A DNA stretch of 64,000 nucleotides from Trebonia sp035294225 (GTDB lineage: Bacteria; Actinomycetota; Actinomycetes; Streptosporangiales; Streptosporangiaceae): contig DATGLH010000165.1 of NCBI GenBank assembly GCA_035294225.1, positions 8,816 to 72,815 of the forward strand, written 5' to 3'. Positions 49,683 to 57,297 of the stretch are shown one piece after another; within the stretch, counting starts at the first letter, position 1, and every line of letters begins with the position of its first letter. The notes under the pieces are model-generated. The model was given only the letters and a program-made list of their open reading frames with translations. It made no database searches and had not been told where the DNA came from. The position numbers and the translations under genes are program-made.

Positions 49683-49733
49683 TCAGTTTGAAAGTCCAAC
49701 CAGAGAGTAGTCCTCATCAGTTTGACTTTGCAA
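49683..49733. promoter_or_regulatory. Candidate HxlR operator: repeated TCAGTTTGA with TTG-N6-CAA palindromes
   Basis: TCAGTTTGA occurs at 49683-49691 and 49717-49725. Each is part of TTG-N6-CAA (49688-49699 and 49722-49733). The two sites flank the middle of the 77-bp spacer between the MFS gene and the HxlR gene, so a dimeric regulator could bind both and silence both promoters. Confidence 0.55.
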
Positions 49734-49750
49734 CCGAGTAAGCTGGTGGC

Positions 49751-50257
49751 ATGCGCGACGATCTGCCCGGCCGCCCGTGCTCGGTGGCGGCCGCCCTGAA
49801 CCTGGTGGGCGAGAAGTGGGCGCTGCTCGCCGTGCGCGAGATCGCCTTCGGCAACAAGCGTTTCGACGCGATCGCGCGGAACACCGGCGCGCCGCGTGAC
49901 CGGCTCGCCGCCAGGCTGCGCGCGCTCCAGGCGGCGGGCGTGGTCGCCCGCCGCCAGTACAGCGAGCATCCCCCGCGCTGGGAGTACGAGCTCACCGAGG
50001 CCGGACGGGACCTGCGCGCGGTCTTGCGGGCGCTGCGCGCCTGGGGCGACAAGTGGGCCGTCGAGACGCCGCCGGCCGCGTTCGTCCATTCATGCGGGCA
50101 CAGCGACCTGGATACCGCGCTCGTCTGCCGTCACTGCGGCAGCGAGGTTGACCCCGGCGACCTGCGGCTGCGCGTCCTGGCCCCCGGCTGGACCCGCGAA
50201 GGGCCGGTTAGCGGCTCACGGCAGCCGTCTGACGACACCGGTCACCCTGCCCGCTGA
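49751..50257 (+). CDS. HxlR-family transcriptional regulator
   Basis: The 168-residue protein has the single HxlR winged HTH: CSVAAALNLVGEKWALLAVREIAFGNKRFDAIARNTGAPRDRLAARLRALQ. The C-terminal part carries CGH and CRHCGSEVDPGDLRL, a possible zinc- or redox-sensing Cys cluster found in a subset of the family. Divergent from the MFS pump, which it likely represses in response to a compound or oxidant. Confidence 0.92.
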   Translation: MRDDLPGRPCSVAAALNLVGEKWALLAVREIAFGNKRFDAIARNTGAPRDRLAARLRALQAAGVVARRQYSEHPPRWEYELTEAGRDLRAVLRALRAWGDKWAVETPPAAFVHSCGHSDLDTALVCRHCGSEVDPGDLRLRVLAPGWTREGPVSGSRQPSDDTGHPAR

Positions 50258-50426
50258 CGCCGGCCCGCTCCCCGCTGACGCTCGCTGCCCGCTGACGCCG
50301 GCCCGGCGCTCGCGCACAACACCGTCTGCGCACCGGTGTGGACCGCCGCCATCGGGGTAGGCGTAGCCGGAGCCGCGCGGCCAGGACCATCCCCGAGCGG
50401 GCCGCGCACATGGAGAGGAGCACGTC

Positions 50427-50594
50427 ATGGGCATCATCTTGCTCGTCCTGCTTTTGGCCCTCATTCTCGGCGGCCTCGGGTTCGCCGTGCACGTCCTGTG
50501 GTGGATAGCACTCGCGGTCCTCATCATCTGGCTGCTCGGCTTCGCGCTGCGGGTCGGCGAGGGCTCGTCCCGGGGCCGCTGGTACCGATGGTGA
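50427..50594 (+). CDS. Small hydrophobic membrane protein, 55 residues
   Basis: ATG 50427 has GAGAGGAG 6 nt upstream. The product starts MGIILLVLLLALILGGLGFA and has two hydrophobic segments (residues 2-20 and 24-42) with a short polar turn, then a basic tail. It resembles the small hydrophobic proteins often found in actinobacteria and seen as stress- or envelope-related. A 44-bp perfect palindrome begins 26 nt after the stop. Confidence 0.75.
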   Translation: MGIILLVLLLALILGGLGFAVHVLWWIALAVLIIWLLGFALRVGEGSSRGRWYRW

Positions 50595-50620
50595 CCCTCC
50601 CCCGCCCGGCCCGCGGGGCC

Positions 50621-50664
50621 GTGCCGGCCCGGGCGCGCGAGGCCTCGCGCGCCCGGGCCGGCAC
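50621..50664 (+). terminator. 44-bp perfect palindrome
   Basis: The sequence 50621-50640 (begins GTGCCGGCCCGGGCGCGCGA) is the exact reverse complement of 50645-50664, with GGCC between, itself palindromic, so all 44 bp are symmetrical. It can form a 20-bp hairpin or a cruciform. Position after the small membrane-protein gene suggests a terminator. Confidence 0.7.
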
Positions 50665-50747
50665 GTGCGCGGCGTAGGACCCGGACGCCCCTTCCGGCCG
50701 CCCGCCGCTTACCCGGCGCGCTGTCGTCCCCGGCGTACGATATCGGG

Positions 50748-51587
50748 ATGCGGGCCATTGACTTCCACGTGCACCTGCCGACGCCGGACTGGCTGGACGG
50801 CAGCATGGCGGGCTACGTCGAGGCGGCCGAGGCATACTTCCGGTCGACCGTGCCGCGGCAGTCGCTGGCCGAGCTCGCGGACAAGTACCGCCGGCTGGAC
50901 GTGATGGCCGTCCTGCTCGCCTGGGATGCCGAGACCGCCACCGGCCGCCCCCGGGTGCCGAACGAGACCGTGGCCGCCGCCTGCCGCGACTACCCCGGCG
51001 TGTTCGCCGGCATCGGCTCGGTCGACCCGCACAAGGGCGAGGAAGCCGTCGCGGAGGTGGCGAACATCGCCGCGCTGGGCCTGCGGGGAGTCAAGTTCCA
51101 CCCGTCGTTGCAGGCGTTCGCCCCGGACGACCCGAAGTTCTGGCCGGTGTTCGCCGCCTGCGAGCGGCACGGCCTGCTCGCGCTGTTCCACACCGGGACC
51201 AGCGGGATCGGCGCCCGGCAGCCCGGCGGCCAGGGCATCCGGATCGACTATGCGCACCCGCTCAAGCTGGACGCGGTGGCGGCCGCGCATCCCGGCCTGA
51301 CGGTGGTGGCGGCGCACTTCGGCTGGCCGTGGCACCTGGACCTCATCGCGGTCGCCCTGCACAAGACGAACGTGTACATCGACATCTCCGGCTGGGCGCC
51401 GAAGCGGATCCCGCCCGAGGTGGTCCGGGAGCTTACGGGCCGGCTGTCCGGGCAGTTCGTGTGGGGCAGCGACTTCCCCTTCATCGCTCCGGAACGCTGC
51501 CTGGCCGAACTCGGGGAACTCGGCATCGCCAGCCCCGCCCTGCTGCACGGCAACGCCGCCCGCATCCTCGGGCTCAGTTCGGGCTGA
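50748..51587 (+). CDS. Amidohydrolase-family (amidohydrolase_2) TIM-barrel enzyme
   Basis: The 279-residue protein begins MRAIDFHVHLPTPDW (metal-binding HVH) and has GVKFHPSLQAF, ALFHTGTSG, VVAAHFGWPW and VWGSDFPF (the final metal-binding Asp). These match the ACMSD/2-pyrone-dicarboxylate-type PF04909 enzymes, which act as decarboxylases or hydrolases of cyclic or aromatic carboxylates. Its 3' end overlaps the convergent Lon-N gene by 14 nt. Confidence 0.9.
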   Translation: MRAIDFHVHLPTPDWLDGSMAGYVEAAEAYFRSTVPRQSLAELADKYRRLDVMAVLLAWDAETATGRPRVPNETVAAACRDYPGVFAGIGSVDPHKGEEAVAEVANIAALGLRGVKFHPSLQAFAPDDPKFWPVFAACERHGLLALFHTGTSGIGARQPGGQGIRIDYAHPLKLDAVAAAHPGLTVVAAHFGWPWHLDLIAVALHKTNVYIDISGWAPKRIPPEVVRELTGRLSGQFVWGSDFPFIAPERCLAELGELGIASPALLHGNAARILGLSSG

Positions 51588-52242
51588 ACGACTCGTATGT
51601 GAAGTCGGGCGCCGGCCGGGACATCGTCGCGCGCAGCATGCCGATCTCCCGCACCAGCAGGGACCGCTCGGCCCGCAGCCGGGCCAGCGCGTCGGGCGCG
51701 GCGAGCAGCGACTGGCGGTCCGGCAGGTCGATGATCATCGCGGCCCCGACGAGGTAGGAGAGCAGGACGGGCTCGTCCGGCAGGTCGGCCACGCTGACCA
51801 CTGCCCCGCCGCGGTCGGCGAGCGTGTTCAGGTAGCCGCGGAACGCCCGCTGCACCCGCGCGGCGGCGCGCGCCGCCGCGTCCGCCTCCCCGGCCTCGTC
51901 GGGCAGCGGCTCGATCTCGCCCCGCAGGTACGGCAGCGACCGGTCCGTGCCGAGCAGGCGGAACCGCTGCGCGCCGACCGTCAGCAGGTCGTAGCGGCCG
52001 TCCTGGCGCGGCTCGATCTGCCGCACGGCCGCGACGCAGCCGACATCGTAGAGCGCGGCGACGCCGTCGACGCCGGTCTCCCGGCCCTTGCGGATCGCGA
52101 TCACGCCGAACCGCCTCGGCTCCGGCTGTCCGAGCAGGTCGGCGACGAGCTGCCGGTACCGCGGCTCGAAGATGTGCAGCGGCAAGCGCATGCCAGGGAA
52201 GAGCACCGTGGAAAGCGGGAACAGCGGCAGCATCTCGCTCAT
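51574..52242 (-). CDS. LON-substrate-binding-domain protein (Lon N-terminal domain only)
   Basis: ATG 52242 starts MSEMLPLFPLSTVLFPGMRLPLHIFEPRYRQLV, the Lon N-domain signature. The 222-residue protein then has GVIAIRKGRETG, VGCVAAVRQIEPRQDGRYDLLTVGAQRFRL and ends in a helical bundle. No AAA+ or protease domain follows, as is usual for this stand-alone family of unknown role. It overlaps the convergent amidohydrolase gene by 14 nt. Confidence 0.93.
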   Translation of the reverse strand: MSEMLPLFPLSTVLFPGMRLPLHIFEPRYRQLVADLLGQPEPRRFGVIAIRKGRETGVDGVAALYDVGCVAAVRQIEPRQDGRYDLLTVGAQRFRLLGTDRSLPYLRGEIEPLPDEAGEADAAARAAARVQRAFRGYLNTLADRGGAVVSVADLPDEPVLLSYLVGAAMIIDLPDRQSLLAAPDALARLRAERSLLVREIGMLRATMSRPAPDFTYESFSPN

Positions 52243-52369
52243 ATGGTGGACATTATTCGGCAGCGCGCGCGGGCCGGAAGCGCCCGCCTGGTTATTTATT
52301 TCGCTGCCGCACCGCCCGGCGATGCCTACCGTCAGATGCCGGCCCGGGTCCTCGCCGCGGTCGCGATGA
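52243..52369. other. Spacer upstream of the LON-domain gene
   Basis: Contains the leftward promoter of the LON-domain gene; the stretch GTTATTTATTTCG near 52289-52301 is AT-rich. No other feature seen. Confidence 0.3.
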
Positions 52370-52567
52370 GCACGCACCGGGCACGAGTTCGTGCGCGTGC
52401 CGGAGTATCCCGCTTCCGTTCGGCCGTTCTATCCCGTGCGCCCGGCCGGGCAGCCGCACCTGACGCGCAGTCTCGGCCCGCCCTGGCGGGGCCTGGAGAT
52501 CGCGGCCGGCGCGCAGCGCGGGCACCGCTACGACGCGCTGGTGCGCCGGGCAGCGGGACAGGGCTGA
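52370..52567 (+). pseudogene. Fragment of an archaeal-type aspartyl/asparaginyl-tRNA synthetase
   Basis: The + frame ending at TGA 52565-52567 reads HEFVRVPEYPASVRPFYPVRP, then PHLTRSLGPPWRGLEIAAGAQRGHRY. It corresponds to the class II AspRS/AsnRS catalytic region with EYP..VRPFY and RG.EI.(S/T)GAQR.H. Only about 65 codons remain; upstream is a stop at 52367 and downstream a premature end. True residues such as the DLL of SFDLLFRG have decayed. It is a gene relic. Confidence 0.65.
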
Positions 52568-52882
52568 GCACCGGGCCGATGCGGGGCTCGCCTGGTGATC
52601 GGGTGTCCTTTGCGGCGCTATTCGCCGGAAACGACACCCAGTCACGGCGCAGCACCCTAGCGGCCGCCGGACGGGTTCCCCGGCAGCCCGGTTGCGCCAG
52701 ATGGCGGCGGCCATGGCGGGCAGCCGCTGGGTAATCCGGGCGCGGACGCCTTCGGGGGTCCGGCCGCCGCGGCGTTCGAGTCCGGCCTGGCCCTTGAGGG
52801 CCCCGGCCGGCCCTAGCCGCCGATGAGGATCGGCCCGGGCCGCAGCGCGCCCGTGCGGGCGGCATGCGCCCGGCCCGGCGGG
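52568..52882. other. 315-bp intergenic region
   Basis: Nothing convincing on either strand; open frames are Arg/Pro/Gly-rich shadows. It separates the tRNA-synthetase remnant from the 3' end of the leftward SnoaL gene. Confidence 0.4.
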
Positions 52883-53338
52883 TTAGCGGGCACTACCCGC
52901 CGGGCCGGGCGCGGAGCCCGCCAGCGGCGTGGTGTCGCGGTACCTGACCTCGTAAACGCGCTCGGTGAACTTCCAGCCGTCCGGGGTGCGCCGGTAGCGG
53001 TCGTGGTAGATGGCGTAGTTCAGCTCTGACGTGCCGTCGCGGAGGCGGATGAGCTCCGACATGTAGGCACGGCCGGCCGCGGTGTCGCCGTCGAGCTGGA
53101 TCGTGCCCGGATGCGTGGTCTGCACGAAGTAGTCCACGAAGGCCGGCACCCGCTCGCCCCAGGCGCGGATCTCCTCCCGGCCGACGAGCTCGGCGGGGAC
53201 GTTGGGCATCCGCAGCGCGCCGTCGGATGTGAACAGCGACGCCGCGCGGCCGTAGTCGCGCATCATCACCGCGTCGGTGAACTCGCCGCGCAGCGCCTCG
53301 ATCTCGACGCGGTCGGCGATCGCCTGAAGGTCGCTCAT
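52883..53338 (-). CDS. SnoaL-like (NTF2 fold) protein
   Basis: The 151-residue protein has the SnoaL/NTF2-like pattern: EIEALRGEFTDAVMMRDYGRAASLFTSDGALRMPNVP, then a barrel with GDTAAGRAYMSEL and ELNYAIYHDRYRRTPDGWKFTERVYEVRY. Such proteins are polyketide cyclases, dehydratases or isomerases of unknown substrates. GAGGGAGGAAACCG precedes the ATG. It lies 26 nt after yceI on the same strand. Confidence 0.88.
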   Translation of the reverse strand: MSDLQAIADRVEIEALRGEFTDAVMMRDYGRAASLFTSDGALRMPNVPAELVGREEIRAWGERVPAFVDYFVQTTHPGTIQLDGDTAAGRAYMSELIRLRDGTSELNYAIYHDRYRRTPDGWKFTERVYEVRYRDTTPLAGSAPGPAGSAR

Positions 53339-53364
53339 CGGTTTCCTCCCTCGGTAGCGCGCAC

Positions 53365-53915
53365 CTACCGCCGGGTGAACACGGCGTGGACGGTGAGAGT
53401 GCTGTCCATCGAGATCAGGCCCAGCCGGTTCCAGGTGAGGCCGAAGCCGGCCCGGTTGACGCGAGCCCCGGCGTCGGGCCAGATCTCGCCGTTGCCCAGG
53501 GCGGACGCCGCGGCATCGAAGGACAGCGGCCGGTACGGCCGCGCACGGTCAGCACGCCGGTCACCGTGACACCCTGGCCAGACGGCCAGGTACCGTCCGC
53601 GGTGAAGGTGATGTCCGGACAGCCGGCGCTGTCGGAGAAACCGGCCGAGCGCAGGTGCGCGTCGCGCCGGGCGTTCTTAGTGCCGACGGACGCCGCGGCC
53701 ACCGTGACGGTGCCGCTGACCTCGCCGCCTGGAGAGACGGTGCCGTTCCCGCCGACCTCGCCGAAGACACCGCGCACCGGCACCAGGCCCATGGCCTTGG
53801 CTTTCAGCCGGATGCTTGACGCGCGGGGAACCAGGACCCATTCCCCGGCCAGCGCCCCGTCCTCCAGCAGAGCCCGTACCGCCGGTGCGGTCGTTTGCCC
53901 TGACGGCGTCCGCAT
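53365..53915 (-). pseudogene. YceI-family protein gene with a frameshift
   Basis: ATG 53915, preceded by GAGGAGG, begins a YceI protein with WVLVPRASSIRLKAKAMGLVPVRGVFGEVGG and TFTADGTWPSGQGVTVTGVLTVRGRT. The frame then turns into non-family sequence and stops at 53415. In the next frame the expected ending resumes: RPLSFDAAASALGNGEIWPDAG, GFGLTWNRLGLISMDSTLTV and a stop at 53365-53367. One base is missing around 53531-53533; inserting a C would restore a 183-residue protein. YceI lipocalin-like proteins bind isoprenoid lipids. It could be real decay or a sequencing error. Confidence 0.8.
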
Positions 53916-54018
53916 GATCGCCTCCTCGCCGCGCCGGATGGATTTGAGATGTCACCTATACGACACGTCGTGGCGGGGGGATGTGACATCGCGGGCGGGC
54001 TGGATCCGGCCGTCCTTG

Positions 54019-54219
54019 TCATGCCTCACGGGCGGGGGAGAACGCCTGCGGCCGCACCGCGTGCTCGGGGATGCGGAAGGCTCTCCCGACCCTGATCGCC
54101 TCCAGGTCACCGGCGTGCACGAGGCGGTACACGGTCGCCTTCGACAACCGCATGATCGCTGCCACCTCGAAGACGGTCAGCAGCCTGGTGCTTGTCAGGG
54201 AAGGAGCGTTGCCGGTCAC
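54019..54219 (-). CDS. Excisionase/BldC-like small HTH protein
   Basis: GTG 54219 follows AAGGAGG by 5 nt. The 66-residue protein has LLTVFEVAAIMRLSKATVYRLVHAGDLEAIRVGRAFRIPEHAV, the MerR-like winged helix of the excisionase (HTH_17) family. No integrase is nearby, so it is more likely a chromosomal regulator of the downstream yceI and SnoaL genes than a phage Xis. Confidence 0.88.
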   Translation of the reverse strand: MTGNAPSLTSTRLLTVFEVAAIMRLSKATVYRLVHAGDLEAIRVGRAFRIPEHAVRPQAFSPAREA

Positions 54220-54336
54220 GGTGCCTCCTTGAGGTCTGGCGGGAACGCGAGCGTGAAAGTAGACGGCCTTGGCCGAAGGGGCGGTAACCGTCCGGCCGGC
54301 CGCTGGGGCTGGACGGGCACGGAACTATCTGGTGCC

Positions 54337-54363
54337 ACTTGCACGACAAATGGTGCTGCAAGT
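54337..54363. promoter_or_regulatory. Inverted repeat upstream of the small HTH gene
   Basis: ACTTGCA (54337-54343) and TGCAAGT (54357-54363) form 7-bp arms separated by 13 bp, about 120 nt upstream of the HTH start in a locally AT-rich segment. TGGTGC occurs beside both arms. Possible operator; role inferred. Confidence 0.35.
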
Positions 54364-54565
54364 TGCATCGGGAGACATCGGTCAGCTGACGTATATCGAA
54401 CGCCCGCCGGCGACCGTTGTCAGCTCGCAGTCGATCTTGCGACTGTGCCGGCCGCCGGCCCTGTGACGGTTTCCCACTTTGACCTGGCGCGTGCCCGCGG
54501 GCCGCGATGAGTCCTGCGGTGCCCGGCGGCCGTACTGCCGGACCCGTTACCGGGGAGGACTTCCG

Positions 54566-54712
54566 ATGCGCAGCGTGACCTATCCGATGGGCGTCTCACC
54601 TGACGGCCGCATCGCCGGCCCGGACGGCGGCTTCGGCTGGACGGCCCCGCCGGGGAAGCCTTCGGCTTCGTCACCGGCGAGATACGGCAGGCCGGCGTCC
54701 ACCGTCGCGTCA
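54566..54712 (+). pseudogene. 5' fragment of a RibD_C/dihydrofolate-reductase-family gene
   Basis: ATG 54566 has GGGGAGG upstream and encodes MRSVTYPMGVSPDGRIAGPD, then GGFGWTAP, the N-terminus of the RibD C-terminal/DHFR-like family. The frame then shifts: GEAFGFVTGEIRQAGVHRR, the continuation expected, appears one frame over. It is cut by the 3' end of the opposing membrane hydrolase gene at 54710. Only about 48 codons remain. Confidence 0.65.
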
Positions 54713-56521
54713 GCTGGCGGTCATCGTCCCCAGGGCGGCGGTGCGCGCGGCGGTCCAGCCCGGCGGCGGGATGATGCTCGCCCAGGCGGAGGCGCCCTGG
54801 AGCATCCCGTAGGTGTGGCCGTGCCCGGGCGGGACCGCGGCAGCGAGCGCCAGGTCGGCGGCGACCTGCCAGAACGTGATGAGCGGGTACCAGTGCATGG
54901 CGGGGGACACGCCGGGCGGCGCGGGCCCGCGCAGCCAGTCCGGCTGGTGGAAGGCGAGCTGGGGGGACCACCACACGATCGGGTCGGAGGTGTTCTGCAG
55001 GTAGACGACCCTGGGCTGGCCCCAGCCGGGGCTGGCCGGATGGAGGTCGGCCGGCGCGGTGGAGAAGCGCACGGTCCGGCCGCCCTCGTACACCGGCTGC
55101 CATTCGGGCGTTCCGGGATCGCGGCCGGCGGTGAACCTGCTCCACAGGACGTTGCCGTTGGTCGGTCCGGCCCAGAGCACCCCCGAGGTCCGGTCCCGGA
55201 TGTCGTCGACGCCGCTGAACGCGTCCTCGCCGCCGAACGATCCCAGGCTCTCGCCGAAGACGACGAGCCTGGGCCGCCGGTCCGCGGGCAGCAGCCGCCA
55301 CTTGTCGTACACCGCGTCGAACAGGTCGCGGCCGGCCTCCTGGGCGGGCGCCTTGTCCGCGAGGAACGTGATCCAGCTCGGCAGGTAGGAGTACTGGATG
55401 GCGGCCACCGCCGTGTCGCCGTCGTACATGTACTCAAGCGGGTCGATCATGGCCGGGTTCACCCATCCGGTGCCGGTCGTGGTGGCGACGGCGATGACCT
55501 TCCGGCTGAAGGCGCCCGTCCGCTCGAGTTCCCTGACCGCGAGCGCGGCTTCCGCGGCGATCGAGGGGGCTGACTTCAGCCCGGCGTAGACCCGGATCGG
55601 CTCCATCGCCGGCGTCCCGGTGAACTTGCTGATCTCCCCCGCCGTCGGACCGCTCGCGACGAACGTCCGGCCCTGTCTGCCGAGCGTCGGCCATGGCACG
55701 AGCGACTCGGGGCTGCCCGATCGCTGCGGCTCCGCGGGCTCGGCGATGCCGGCGGCGGTGCTGTCGTCCGCGCTGCCGAAAACGGCGCTGGCCGCGCCGA
55801 GGGCGGCTCGGGACAGCACGCCGGTCACGAGGAAGCCCAGCAGCAGGCACACCACGAGCACCGCGGCCGCGGTGGCGGCCCGGGGCGGGATGACCCGGGC
55901 CAGCGGCCGCGCGACCAGCCGGATGAGCCACCGGATGCCCCGTGCGACCGCGATCAGGGCGGCCGCGATCAGGATCGTCACGAGGACGACGAGGATGTAC
56001 AGGGCCTCACTCGGCCGGCTCGCGTCGGCCAGTTCCTCGATCTGGTGCTCCCACATCGCCCCCAGCACGCCGAACAGCGGGATCAGCACCGCCGCGGCCG
56101 CGCCCAGCGCCCAGCGGGCCGCGCGGCGGACCGGCGGCGCGGGGTGCCACGGGATCAGCGACCTGAGCAGCCATCCGATGAACAGGCCTATGGCGTAGCC
56201 GATGGCCACCGTGATACCGGACATGACCGCCTGCAGGTACCACACGCGCGGCAGCAGCGAAGGCGTCAGCGACAGGCAGTAGCAGGCGAGCGCGCCCGTC
56301 AGGCCGGCCAGGCTGAACCGGGACAGGTACCGCCGCGTCCGCGGAAAGGACCACCAGCGCGGCTTCGACGGCTGTCCCTCCTGCGGGGCCGGGACCGGCG
56401 CACCGGGCCGCGCGGGAACGCCGGGCCGCGCCGGAACGCCGGGCCGCGCGGGAACGCCGGGCCGCTCCGGAGCACCGGGCTGTGACGGCGCGGCCCGCTG
56501 GCCGCCGGCCCCGCCGGTCAC
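54710..56521 (-). CDS. Membrane alpha/beta-hydrolase family protein (Abhydrolase_9 type)
   Basis: GTG 56521 overlaps the upstream stop (GTGA), giving 603 residues; an in-frame GTG at 56539 is possible. After a Pro-rich leader with PGVPAR repeated, about six membrane segments follow (residues 50-230). The C-terminal catalytic domain has RVYAGLKSAPSIAAEAALAV and LVVFGESLGSFGGEDAF, with a GESLG nucleophile elbow, and a late WYPLITFWQVAADL stretch. This architecture is the actinobacterial alpha/beta-hydrolase family (N-terminal membrane domain plus PF10081). Enzymatic substrate unknown, possibly lipid. Confidence 0.85.
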   Translation of the reverse strand: MTGGAGGQRAAPSQPGAPERPGVPARPGVPARPGVPARPGAPVPAPQEGQPSKPRWWSFPRTRRYLSRFSLAGLTGALACYCLSLTPSLLPRVWYLQAVMSGITVAIGYAIGLFIGWLLRSLIPWHPAPPVRRAARWALGAAAAVLIPLFGVLGAMWEHQIEELADASRPSEALYILVVLVTILIAAALIAVARGIRWLIRLVARPLARVIPPRAATAAAVLVVCLLLGFLVTGVLSRAALGAASAVFGSADDSTAAGIAEPAEPQRSGSPESLVPWPTLGRQGRTFVASGPTAGEISKFTGTPAMEPIRVYAGLKSAPSIAAEAALAVRELERTGAFSRKVIAVATTTGTGWVNPAMIDPLEYMYDGDTAVAAIQYSYLPSWITFLADKAPAQEAGRDLFDAVYDKWRLLPADRRPRLVVFGESLGSFGGEDAFSGVDDIRDRTSGVLWAGPTNGNVLWSRFTAGRDPGTPEWQPVYEGGRTVRFSTAPADLHPASPGWGQPRVVYLQNTSDPIVWWSPQLAFHQPDWLRGPAPPGVSPAMHWYPLITFWQVAADLALAAAVPPGHGHTYGMLQGASAWASIIPPPGWTAARTAALGTMTAS

Positions 56522-57297
56522 GGGGTACCCCAGGCCCACACGGCCGCCGAGGCGAGCACGCTCAGCGCGTTCGTGGCCCAGTGCAGGCCGGCCGAGGCGA
56601 GCACCGAGCCGCTGCGGCGCCGCAGCTCACAGAACACCACCCCGGACAGCGCGGTGAACAGCACCGTCCCCAGCTCCGTGAATACCTGGGCCGATCTCCC
56701 CCGCCCCACCGCGCCGCTGATCGCCTCGTTGTCCGTGGCGAGGCCGAGCGACGGGAGCACGTGCCACAGGCCGAACAGCAGCGATGAGACGATGGTCGCC
56801 GCAGCGGTGCCGCGCACGCGCCGCAGCAGGCCCCACAGCACCCCGCGGAAAGCGATCTCCTCCAGCAGCACGGTGCCGACCGGGATGAGCACCAGCGCGG
56901 TCAGCAGCGCGCTTCCGTAACCGAGGCGGTAACGGGTGTCCCGGAACGCGTGCCTGGTCAGCGGCAGCGCCGCGGCGACGGCCAGCACCACCGCCACGGC
57001 GCCTATCCCGGCGCCCGCCCACGTGAGCCCGCGGCGCCACGTTCCGGGCCCCAGGCCCAGCTCGCGCCAGCTGAGCCCGGCGCCCCGGGCGATCGCCAGC
57101 AGGAGCGCGGCGCACGCCGGCCCCACCGCGAGCGACGCGTGCGCCACCCGGACATCGACCACGTTGACGACCGCGAGGATGATGATGACCGCGGCCACCG
57201 CGGCCGGGGGGGAGATCGGGAGCGGCCGCGCCACGCCTACGCCCTCCGGCGGCGGCCGCTGGCCGGCCTCGTGCGGGGTGTCATGGTTGCGTGCCAA
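56518..57297 (-). CDS. CPBP-family intramembrane glutamic protease (CAAX-like)
   Basis: The 259-residue polytopic protein has the Abi/CPBP motifs: LLEEIAFRG (EE..R), SSLLFGLWHVLPS (FxxxH) and GLHWATNALSVL (HxxxN). These carry the catalytic Glu and His residues. TTG at 57297 is used; it overlaps the htrA stop by 17 nt, and a later start is possible. Members cleave or process membrane proteins or CAAX-like peptides. It is in an operon with HtrA and the membrane hydrolase. Confidence 0.85.
   Translation of the reverse strand: MARNHDTPHEAGQRPPPEGVGVARPLPISPPAAVAAVIIILAVVNVVDVRVAHASLAVGPACAALLLAIARGAGLSWRELGLGPGTWRRGLTWAGAGIGAVAVVLAVAAALPLTRHAFRDTRYRLGYGSALLTALVLIPVGTVLLEEIAFRGVLWGLLRRVRGTAAATIVSSLLFGLWHVLPSLGLATDNEAISGAVGRGRSAQVFTELGTVLFTALSGVVFCELRRRSGSVLASAGLHWATNALSVLASAAVWAWGTP

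Noticed and set aside
54019..54219. Prophage or integrative element marked by an excisionase
   Set aside because: No integrase, attachment-site repeats or phage genes nearby; the HTH protein is of a type common as a chromosomal regulator.
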